This document shows, piece after piece, positions 1-5,432 of a stretch of 6,413 nucleotides of DNA. Source of the stretch: Methylomonas sp. (lineage in GTDB: Bacteria; Pseudomonadota; Gammaproteobacteria; Methylococcales; Methylomonadaceae); assembly GCA_028688235.1 (NCBI GenBank), contig JAQTYP010000208.1, positions 1 to 6,413 of the forward strand, written 5' to 3'. Below the pieces are notes generated by a model. That model was not told where the DNA came from. It saw nothing but the letters and a program-made list of their open reading frames with translations, and did no database searches. The position numbers and the translations under genes are program-made. How positions within the stretch are numbered: the stretch's first letter is position 1; every line of letters begins with the position of its first letter.

Positions 1-1
1 C

Positions 2-445
2 TCCGGTACCGTGGCGGCGGCAACGGAAGGGCGCTTTCTCGGCTTGCCGGCCGTGGCGATTTCTCTGGTCGGCAGCGATCCCAGGCATTTCGACACGGCA
101 GCCCATGTCGCCGTGACCTTGATGCGCAAAATCGAAGCCCAGCCCTTGCCGGAGGATACCTTGCTGAACGTCAATGTGCCGGATTTGCCCTTGGAGCATT
201 TGAAGGGCTATCGGTCCACGCGATTGGGACAGCGGCACAAGGCTGAAGCCGTAATACGCAGCAGCGACCCGCGCGGTCATACGATTTATTGGGTCGGGCC
301 GCCGGGTAGCGAGCAGGATGCGGGTCCCGGCACCGATTTCGATGCGATTCGCAACGGATATGTATCCATCACGCCATTACAACTGGATTTGACCCGTTAC
401 GATCGTCTGGAAGGCCTGAGGGATTGGCTGGCATTGGAGATATAG
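2..445 (+). CDS. surE: 5'/3'-nucleotidase SurE, C-terminal part (5' end outside window)
   Basis: SurE is a metal-dependent cytosolic phosphatase that removes phosphate from nucleoside monophosphates, linked to stress and stationary-phase survival. The frame enters open at base 2, and 147 codons are visible of a family length near 250. The first visible residues, SGTVAAATEGRFLGLPAVAI, match the conserved SurE stretch that holds the SGT motif. Later family features are LLNVNVPDLP, a segment starting at the YRSTRLG-like residues, and a C-terminal GTDFDAIRNGYVSITPLQLD block. The Asp-Asp metal ligands near the N-terminus lie upstream of the window. GTG at base 11 is an internal valine codon, not the start. 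The TAG stop is one base before the pcm ATG, so the two are surely one transcript, as surE-pcm are in many gammaproteobacteria. Confidence 0.95.
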   Translation, partial: SGTVAAATEGRFLGLPAVAISLVGSDPRHFDTAAHVAVTLMRKIEAQPLPEDTLLNVNVPDLPLEHLKGYRSTRLGQRHKAEAVIRSSDPRGHTIYWVGPPGSEQDAGPGTDFDAIRNGYVSITPLQLDLTRYDRLEGLRDWLALEI

Positions 446-446
446 C

Positions 447-1109
447 ATGAAGCGACGATTGCAAGGCATAGGTATGACGTCTCGCCGTACCCGGGAACGC
501 ATGGTGTCCCGGCTCAGGCAGCAAGGCGTACTGAACACCCAGGTACTCGCCGTCATGGCGGACATTCCGCGTCATATTTTCGTAGACGAGGCACTGGAAA
601 GCCGGGCTTACGAGGACACTGCGCTGCCGATTGGTCATAACCAAACCATTTCCCAGCCCTACATCGTGGCGAGGATGACGGAGTTATTACTGGAAAAATC
701 CAGCTTGGGCAGGGTATTGGAAATCGGCACGGGTTGCGGATACCAGACCGCGATTCTGGCCAGGTTGGCCGATCAAGTTTATTCGGTGGAGCGCATCGCG
801 CCGTTGATGAAAAAAGCCCGCGATTTATTGTGGGAGCTGGACATCAAAACCGTAGGCTTCAAACACGGCGACGGCAATTGTGGTTGGCCCGAGCACGCGC
901 CCTACGATGCGATACTGGCTGCCGCGGCGCCGGCGGAAATACCCGAGGCCTTGTTGCAACAACTAGCTGTTGGTGGCGTCATGGTGATACCGGTCGGCAG
1001 CGAAGGCAAGCAAGCGCTGCATCGCGTCGTGCGTAGCGAAGACGGCTTTATAGATGAGGTCATTGAGTGCGTGACATTTGTGCCGTTTTTATCCGGCGTC
1101 AGCCACTGA
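447..1109 (+). CDS. pcm: Protein-L-isoaspartate O-methyltransferase
   Basis: This enzyme transfers a methyl group from S-adenosylmethionine to L-isoaspartyl residues in aged proteins, starting their repair to normal aspartate; it is cytosolic. The 220-residue length fits the family. Residues 64-71 give the HNQTISQP motif typical of PCMT. Residues 90-98 (VLEIGTGCG) are the SAM-binding motif I, and VYSVERI (111-117) is the acidic end of the next strand. GDGNCGW (141-147) and FVPFLSG (211-217) are further family marks. The start is supported by GGAG at 436-439, seven bases before the ATG and inside the end of surE, so translation is probably coupled. In E. coli the next genes are nlpD and rpoS; neither is seen here. 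Confidence 0.96.
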   Translation: MKRRLQGIGMTSRRTRERMVSRLRQQGVLNTQVLAVMADIPRHIFVDEALESRAYEDTALPIGHNQTISQPYIVARMTELLLEKSSLGRVLEIGTGCGYQTAILARLADQVYSVERIAPLMKKARDLLWELDIKTVGFKHGDGNCGWPEHAPYDAILAAAAPAEIPEALLQQLAVGGVMVIPVGSEGKQALHRVVRSEDGFIDEVIECVTFVPFLSGVSH

Positions 1110-1197
1110 GCGCACCTGACATCCCGCGACAGTTAGATTTGAATAGTAAGGGCTAAATCGCTAAGCTAAGGCATGCAATCTTTGTCGTCGAGCAGAC

Positions 1198-3399
1198 ATG
1201 CCTAATCACAACGAAATATACCAGCGTTTGCCTTGGTATTTGCGTTATCCGCTTGCCTTTGGATTGTTCCTGCTGGCTTTGCTTCTGCGATTCAATACTC
1301 TGCCGCTCGAAAGCGGGCTGGCATACGTCACTTTTTATCCTGCAGTTGTTATCGGTTTTTATCTATTCGGCGCGGGACCCGGGACGCTGGTGGCGATATT
1401 ATCCGGTCTGGCGGGTTCCTATTTTTTTATTCCGCCCTACAACGCGTTTGCCAACGAATTCAGGCCTTATTCGTCGCTACCCTATTTTTTCCTGAGTGCT
1501 TTATTGATAGGTTACGTCATCACGAAGATGCACGAACATCTCAGGCTGCAGCAAGGCCAACGGGCGAAGATGGAACGGCTGCAACGCATTTATGCCGCCG
1601 TGCTCGAGGCGGATAAATTGATATCCCAAAAACTGGAGCCCGCGTCCTTATTCGACGAAATTGTAAAGATTGCAGTGCAATATGGCGGAATGAAAATGGC
1701 ATGGGTGGGCATCCCCGATGCCGCTAGCGAAAGCATTGTGCCGAGAGCAAGTTATGGAGAGGGTGTCGAATATGTCGAGGGTATATTCATTTCGATGCGC
1801 GAAGAGATGGCCGAAGGGCGAGGTTCCACCGGTACCGCATTCAGGGAGCGCAGAACCAGTCTGGTTCAAGATTTTCTGAACTCTGCCAGGACTCGGCCGT
1901 GGCATGATAGAGCCCGGGCCTACGGCTGGCAGTCGTCGGCGAGCTTTCCGGTATTTGTCGACGGCAAGATTCACGCTTTGCTTAATGTGTACGGTTCGGA
2001 AATCAATGCCTTCGATGACGAAACCGTAGCCTTGATGGAGGGTCTCGCGGCGGATTTGGGTCATGCGCTCGATGAATACAATTTGGCTCAAGCCCGCCGG
2101 CAGGCGGAGGCCCAAATGGAAGAGGCCAGAAAGTTGGCCGACACTGCTAAAAATCGCTTGGAACACTTGCTGAAGCATGCTCCAGCCGTCATGTATTCAT
2201 GCCGAGTATCCACTGATTTTGGGGTGACCTTCATCAGCGAAAACATCCGCGAACTAATGGGCTATGAACCGAATGAAGTTATCGAGGATTCGGCATTCTG
2301 GCTAGAGCGTGTTCACCCCGACGATCTGCCGGCTACCCTCGAAGGATTGAAAAATGCGTTGAACGGCGAATTTTATCGGCGAGAATACCGGTTTCGACGC
2401 AAGGACGGAGTTTACCGCTGGATGCGGGACGAAGCGGCCATTATCCGGGATCGCCAAGGCCGGCCCGTGGAAATGATCGGTTACTGGGGCGATATCACCT
2501 CGGCCAGGGAACTCGAGAAAATCTTGCGCCTTAGGCAATTCAGCCTGGATCACGCCGACGAGCAGGTTTACTGGATAGACAGTGACGCAAGATTTATCGA
2601 TATCAGCGAGAATGCTCGCCGCAAACTCGGCTATAGCCGCGAGGAATCATTGAACTTGACCGTGGGCGACGTCGATGCGACGTTTCCTGTCGAGCAGTGG
2701 GGAGAGCATTGGCAGGAGCTAAAAACCAAAGGCTCATTGCGTTTCGAATCGATACACAAAACTAAGGACGGCAGGACTTATCCGGTCGAGATCATCGCCA
2801 ACTTTTTCGAGTACGACGGCAGGGAATATAACTGCGCGCTGGTCCGCGACATCACCGAACGGAAGATTCTCGAACACAAACTGATGCAGCAGGCCCATAT
2901 CGACTATCTGACGGGCGTCAGTACCCGCGGACATTTCATGGAACAAGCGGAGCTGGAATTAAGTCGTGCGATACGCTACCAGAGCGCTTTATCCATCATC
3001 ATGATGGACGTAGATTTTGTCAAACGCATCAACGATAGCCATGGACATAAAACCGGAGACCTGGTGCTGAAAAAGTTGGCGGAGGTTTGCCGGCAATCTT
3101 TGCGCGAAGTCGATGTGATAGGGCGCATGGGCGGAGAAGAATTTGCCATTCTATTGCCGGAAACCGAAAACGACGCCGCGATGGATGCCGCTGTTCGACT
3201 CAAGGAGGCCATCTGTGCGGCAAAAGTGCCTATGGAGGCTGGGCTTCCGCTACAAATCACCGTGTCCATAGGCCTATCCTCGTTAGCCTCCAGCGAAGAT
3301 AATATCGACGTATTGCTGAACAGGGCCGATAAGGCATTGTATCAGGCCAAGGAAAACGGCAGAAACACCATCGTTGGTTTTCAGTTTACTGAAGGTTGA
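1198..3399 (+). CDS. Membrane-bound diguanylate cyclase (DUF4118-GAF-PAS-PAS-GGDEF)
   Basis: This protein is predicted to make c-di-GMP from two GTP in response to a membrane or cytosolic signal. Residues about 15-110 form a set of hydrophobic segments like the KdpD-type DUF4118 region, including GPGTLVAILSG and SYFFIPPY. Residues 115-145 are a charged, probably helical linker. Residues 146-292 look like a GAF domain (GGMKMAWVGIPD). Residues 320-440 are a PAS_3-type domain ending in YWGDITSAREL, and 445-560 a second PAS ending in VRDITERK. The GGDEF domain runs from about 562 to 728. It begins DYLTGVSTRGHF, has the metal site MMDVDF and NDSHGHKTGD, and has an active-site GGEEF at 645-649. An RxxD product-inhibition site (R636, D639) lies exactly five residues before it, so both catalysis and feedback look intact. 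No EAL domain is present. The start is ATG at 1198 with only a weak GAG upstream; no better start is seen. A gap of 88 bases after pcm suggests a possible separate promoter. Confidence 0.93.
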   Translation: MPNHNEIYQRLPWYLRYPLAFGLFLLALLLRFNTLPLESGLAYVTFYPAVVIGFYLFGAGPGTLVAILSGLAGSYFFIPPYNAFANEFRPYSSLPYFFLSALLIGYVITKMHEHLRLQQGQRAKMERLQRIYAAVLEADKLISQKLEPASLFDEIVKIAVQYGGMKMAWVGIPDAASESIVPRASYGEGVEYVEGIFISMREEMAEGRGSTGTAFRERRTSLVQDFLNSARTRPWHDRARAYGWQSSASFPVFVDGKIHALLNVYGSEINAFDDETVALMEGLAADLGHALDEYNLAQARRQAEAQMEEARKLADTAKNRLEHLLKHAPAVMYSCRVSTDFGVTFISENIRELMGYEPNEVIEDSAFWLERVHPDDLPATLEGLKNALNGEFYRREYRFRRKDGVYRWMRDEAAIIRDRQGRPVEMIGYWGDITSARELEKILRLRQFSLDHADEQVYWIDSDARFIDISENARRKLGYSREESLNLTVGDVDATFPVEQWGEHWQELKTKGSLRFESIHKTKDGRTYPVEIIANFFEYDGREYNCALVRDITERKILEHKLMQQAHIDYLTGVSTRGHFMEQAELELSRAIRYQSALSIIMMDVDFVKRINDSHGHKTGDLVLKKLAEVCRQSLREVDVIGRMGGEEFAILLPETENDAAMDAAVRLKEAICAAKVPMEAGLPLQITVSIGLSSLASSEDNIDVLLNRADKALYQAKENGRNTIVGFQFTEG

Positions 3400-3401
3400 T
3401 T

Positions 3402-3417
3402 CGGCCATGGCTGGCCG
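3402..3417 (+). terminator. Possible weak terminator hairpin after the cyclase gene
   Basis: CGGCCA at 3402-3407 pairs perfectly with TGGCCG at 3412-3417 around a four-base loop, starting three bases after the stop codon. It is followed by GCTTTATG rather than a clean run of T, so it is at best a weak rho-independent terminator. Confidence 0.35.
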
Positions 3418-3453
3418 GCTTTATGAGGTTTAAGTGAATTTTCGTGATAAAAA

Positions 3454-3497
3454 TGGTGCCGGCAATAGGAATCGAACCTACGACCTTCGCGTTACGA
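3454..3497 (-). other. Attachment-site remnant: 3' half of tRNA-Thr(CGT)
   Basis: Read on the minus strand, these 44 bases start at TCGTAA of the anticodon loop (anticodon CGT). They continue through the 3' strand of the anticodon stem (CGCGA), the variable region (AGGTC), and a complete T arm (GTAGG, TTCGATT, CCTAT, pairing with one G-U). They end with the acceptor strand TGCCGGC, discriminator A and encoded CCA. The 5' half is missing: bases beyond 3497 give neither the matching anticodon stem (expected about CGCG) nor a D arm or GCCGGCA acceptor strand. It closely resembles the same part of E. coli thrW as I remember it. thrW is a known integration target (phage P22 and others), and the P22 core covers this part of the tRNA. 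I read it as the distal copy of the attachment core of an integrated element, not as a working tRNA. Confidence 0.85.
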
Positions 3498-3636
3498 GTG
3501 TAATGAGCTGCTTTTCCTTCGCTTTCTCAAGTGTTCTCGTTTTATCTTAATTGTTTGATTTTTATAGAGAAGTATTAGCTTCCCTCCTAAATCAACATCC
3601 CCATAGTTCCTTCATAATCGCTGCTTTTCCTGGCGC

Positions 3637-3656
3637 AATTACACAGGAATTACACA
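3637..3656 (+). repeat. Tandem AATTACACA direct repeat near the attachment scar
   Basis: AATTACACA occurs at 3637-3645 and again at 3648-3656, an 11-base period or about one helical turn. The 7-base core ATTACAC is also present inverted (GTGTAAT) at 3498-3504, directly against the tRNA fragment. Short repeated words near an attachment core may be arm-type integrase or excisionase sites, but that role is inference. The stretch 3498-3686 otherwise shows no convincing gene. Confidence 0.4.
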
Positions 3657-3686
3657 CACTTTATCTGCCCCCAACAGTTGATTTAC

Positions 3687-3902
3687 CTAGCTTTCGCTGT
3701 CTTCGTCACTTTCGAAACTTTTCTCGATTAACGTTTCGCCATCTTGTTTGTCCTGTTTGATAGTGACGTTAGGTTGCTTTTTGGAAGGAGCTTCAATCTT
3801 ACGAAAATTGAGACGCTCAAGCTGTGCTAGAAAGTAAGAATCGTAGTGCCAGTTAGGTTTTGCTGAAATTGGTTCGGGTTTGGTGTTGGTGATGTCGGTC
3901 AT
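3687..3902 (-). CDS. Small hypothetical protein, third gene of the RHH-PIN operon
   Basis: This is a 71-residue protein that I do not recognise. It starts with ATG at 3902, eleven bases after the stop of the PIN toxin, on the same strand, so it is probably on the same transcript. The N-terminal half contains an aromatic stretch, NWHYDSYFLAQLERLNFRK (residues 17-35). The C-terminal half is very charged and ends in an acidic, Ser-rich tail (EKSFESDEDSES), likely disordered. There is no signal peptide or membrane segment. No strong Shine-Dalgarno is seen before the ATG, so expression may rely on coupling to the toxin gene. It could be an accessory factor of the toxin-antitoxin pair or a passenger; a chance ORF remains possible given its size. 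Confidence 0.5.
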   Translation of the reverse strand: MTDITNTKPEPISAKPNWHYDSYFLAQLERLNFRKIEAPSKKQPNVTIKQDKQDGETLIEKSFESDEDSES

Positions 3903-3913
3903 ATTGCTGTTCG

Positions 3914-4330
3914 TTAATTTCGGTCAAGTACCGCGAGAAAGCTTGCTGCATTGATAATGGGGGTGACACCAACTCGCTGCATTGAAAGCAAATCCCGCTT
4001 ATCCCCAGTAACAAGAAAATCAGCCTTGCATTCCAAAGCAATAGCCAATATTGGATTGTCGTCGGGGTCTTTGCATAGATCGACTGCTGGAAGCGATTGG
4101 TAAACGAAAGCATTAAGCTTGATCCCGTTTATCATCTGCCCCGCTTCAGCAGGGTTGATAAATTTTTTCAGTTTTGGATAGCGACTGACACGACGAAACT
4201 CTTCAAGTTGCCATTCGGAGGTCACCAATTCAAACCGCTTCTTTTTCCAAGCTCTGTAGATTTTATCTGGAGGGGTCTCGGTAGTGATAAGCGCAGCAAT
4301 CAAGATGCCAGTGTCTAAGACGACTCGCAT
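3914..4330 (-). CDS. PIN-domain toxin (probable VapC-like ribonuclease)
   Basis: This is a 138-residue PIN-fold protein, of the kind annotated as toxin component, PIN family. Such toxins are Mg2+-dependent ribonucleases that cut tRNA or other RNA and stop translation when their antitoxin is lost. The first acidic residue is D6 in VVLDTGIL. The second is probably E44 in the SEWQLEEFRRV helix. The DPDDNPILAIALE block (88-100) and VTGDKRDLL (107-115, with D110) supply the remaining acidic cluster. All expected acidic positions appear to be present, so it is probably active. The common DTN triad is DTG here. Its ATG lies five bases after the antitoxin stop, with no clear Shine-Dalgarno, which suggests coupled translation. 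Confidence 0.88.
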   Translation of the reverse strand: MRVVLDTGILIAALITTETPPDKIYRAWKKKRFELVTSEWQLEEFRRVSRYPKLKKFINPAEAGQMINGIKLNAFVYQSLPAVDLCKDPDDNPILAIALECKADFLVTGDKRDLLSMQRVGVTPIINAASFLAVLDRN

Positions 4331-4335
4331 TCAGA

Positions 4336-4563
4336 TCAGCGAGCAGCAAGAGCTTCGTCGATAGAAGAGAGAATCTCGTTCTGATCAAATTGTTTGTTAC
4401 GACTTTTTACCTTTTCCGTCACTAGGTCTGCTAAATGCAACTGGACAGCTTCATCAACAAAGTTGGAAATATCTCCTTTTTTCATCCCTGTTCCAGCAAG
4501 ATAGGTTCTTAGCGCAATATCAGTAGATTCAGGAACGACAACTGACCATCGGACTCTGTTCAT
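4336..4563 (-). CDS. Ribbon-helix-helix antitoxin
   Basis: This is a 75-residue protein encoded directly upstream of the PIN toxin. The N-terminus VRWSVVVPESTDIALRTYLA reads as a beta strand followed by a helix, and GDISNFVDEAVQLHL as the second helix, the arrangement of RHH DNA-binding antitoxins that dimerise and repress their own promoter. The C-terminal third (residues 50-75, with FDQNEILSSIDEALAAR) is charged and helical and is the likely toxin-binding tail. A GTG at 4572 could extend the frame by three codons. I prefer ATG at 4563 because AAGGTG lies six bases before it, and that GTG is part of this Shine-Dalgarno. The partner toxin follows after five bases. Confidence 0.82.
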   Translation of the reverse strand: MNRVRWSVVVPESTDIALRTYLAGTGMKKGDISNFVDEAVQLHLADLVTEKVKSRNKQFDQNEILSSIDEALAAR

Positions 4564-4600
4564 TGTAAGCACCTTATGTTTAGTTTAGAGCGACAAGCCG

Positions 4601-4606
4601 ATTATA
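4601..4606 (-). promoter_or_regulatory. -10 box for the RHH-PIN operon
   Basis: On the minus strand these bases read TATAAT, a perfect sigma70 -10, about 38 bases before the antitoxin ATG. The -35 is poor: the best is TTGTGC at a 19-base spacing. The spacer at 4607-4628 contains an imperfect inverted repeat (TGCG...CGCA, about 6 of 9 arm positions), a possible site for antitoxin autoregulation. Confidence 0.5.
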
Positions 4607-4714
4607 TGCGCTTATGTGTTTATACGCACAATGCTTTTGAATTGCAGCATCACAGTTTTTAGGACATTAAGTAACACTACTATAAAGTGCTCGATTTTAA
4701 ATTTGTCAAATAGC

Positions 4715-4720
4715 TATAAT
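4715..4720 (+). promoter_or_regulatory. -10 box for the Phd-type antitoxin gene
   Basis: TATAAT lies 33 bases before the ATG at 4754, facing right. No good -35 is seen at the normal distance (CGATTT at 17 bases). TTGTCA at 4703-4708 is too close to serve. The two divergent -10 boxes of this region are about 110 bases apart. Confidence 0.45.
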
Positions 4721-4753
4721 CACTGAAACAGCTACTTTGCTGAGATTGAAGAA

Positions 4754-5008
4754 ATGACAATGCGGACCATGACATCATTAGAAGCTCAAAATCACTTTGG
4801 TGAACTCATTGATACTTCGCAACGAGAACCAGTGCTGATCACACGTCGTGGTCGTCCTGTATCTTTTGTTCTATCGACATCTGGAAATCCAGCTACAACT
4901 CTGTTGCAAGTGATGAAGCTAATGAGTGAATTGTCCCCGCTTAAAGGCGATGCAGCATCTAAAGCATTTGATGCTTACACTCAGAAAATCAATAGTGCTG
5001 CTGAATAG
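4754..5008 (+). CDS. Phd/YefM-family antitoxin, truncated by an amber codon
   Basis: The 84-residue product has the Phd/YefM fold start: MTSLEAQNHFGELIDTSQRE followed by PVLITRRGRPVSFVLS, which forms the DNA-binding N-terminal domain. It ends at TAG (5006-5008). The same frame continues without a break for 16 more sense codons, EGLTEDDITALVHASR, to TAA at 5057-5059. That tail is typical of the toxin-binding end of such antitoxins, so the original protein was probably 101 residues. The shortened form could still bind DNA but has lost its neutralising end. Start choice is uncertain: ATG 4754, 4760 and 4769 are all possible, and only a weak GAAGAA precedes the first. The toxin start at 5046 overlaps the original antitoxin end by 14 bases. 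Confidence 0.8.
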   Translation: MTMRTMTSLEAQNHFGELIDTSQREPVLITRRGRPVSFVLSTSGNPATTLLQVMKLMSELSPLKGDAASKAFDAYTQKINSAAE

Positions 5009-5059
5009 GAAGGTTTAACAGAAGACGACATTACTGCTTTAGTCCATGCCAGTCGATAA
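5009..5059 (+). pseudogene. Severed C-terminal tail of the Phd-type antitoxin
   Basis: Seventeen codons in the same frame as the preceding antitoxin encode EGLTEDDITALVHASR and then TAA. The segment has no start of its own and is cut off by the TAG at 5006-5008. It overlaps the first codons of the broken toxin in another frame, the usual antitoxin-toxin junction, which argues that the TAG is a later mutation. Confidence 0.72.
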
Positions 5060-5346
5060 AACGACTCGAATTGTCGTTGACACGAATTTAGCAATCAGCG
5101 CAGCAATCTTAAAGAACTCCATTTCGAATAAGCATTTTCGTTAGCGCTGAAAAACTTTCAGCTCGTGTCGTCAGAATCAACGTTACCAGAATTAATCGAT
5201 GTCATCTACAGACCATAATTTAACAAATGCTTGTCTGATGAAGTGCGGCCAGATTTTTTAACATTAGTGGTCCAAGCATCTGAAATAGTTCATAGATGTT
5301 TCGCTCGGAACTGATGCCATTAGGACGATGAAATATCCCTTTGGTT
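5046..5346 (+). pseudogene. Broken PIN-domain toxin, partner of the Phd-type antitoxin
   Basis: From ATG 5046 the frame gives RIVVDTNLAISAAILKNS, a classic PIN start with the first catalytic Asp, then stops at TAG 5141. A missing base near 5131-5133 moves the reading frame; in the new frame FSLALKNFQLVSSESTLPEL and IDVIYRP follow, then TAA at 5216, where a Lys codon (AAA) would fit. After it FNKCLSDEVRPDFLTLVVQA continues to SEIVH, then TGA at 5312 and TAG at 5321 in a weak C..DDE remnant. The TGD-containing C-terminal part of the PIN fold is not found, so about the last third is deleted or decayed beyond recognition. The end coordinate is approximate. No functional toxin can come from this locus. 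Confidence 0.82.
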
Positions 5347-5360
5347 CTACGATTTTAAAC

Positions 5361-5391
5361 TTGTACTGATAAATAGAGTTTTTGTTAGACT
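5361..5391 (+). promoter_or_regulatory. Possible promoter of the hydrolase gene
   Basis: TTGTAC at 5361-5366 and an extended -10 (TGTTAGACT, hexamer 5386-5391) are separated by 19 bases. AGAGT at 5375-5379 and ACTCT at 5389-5393 form a small inverted repeat across the -10. The match is weak. Confidence 0.25.
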
Positions 5392-5432
5392 CTGACGAAG
5401 ATAACTCAATAATTTCACAAAGGCGAAAGATT

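Noticed and set aside
1139..1167. Possible cyclase promoter (TTGAAT, 17 bases, TAAGCT)
   Set aside because: The -10 match is poor and nothing else supports it, so it was not listed as a feature.
1648..2178. A 176-codon minus-strand frame inside the cyclase gene
   Set aside because: It is antisense to the GAF-coding part of the cyclase, whose domains are well supported; GC-rich coding DNA often gives such antisense frames.
3454..3530. A complete tRNA gene on the minus strand
   Set aside because: Bases beyond 3497 do not pair with the anticodon stem and contain no D arm or 5' acceptor strand, so only the 3' half exists.
3551..3760. A 69-codon plus-strand reading frame
   Set aside because: It starts with TTG without a ribosome site, overlaps the end of the 71-residue minus-strand gene, and shows no recognisable motif.
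3853..4113. An 86-codon minus-strand reading frame
   Set aside because: It lies almost wholly within the PIN toxin gene in another frame; the toxin has clear family motifs.
5146..5162. A perfect 7-base inverted repeat, GCTGAAA and TTTCAGC with a 3-base loop
   Set aside because: It lies within the decayed PIN coding sequence (LKNFQL), lacks a following T run, and is explained by codons; probably incidental.
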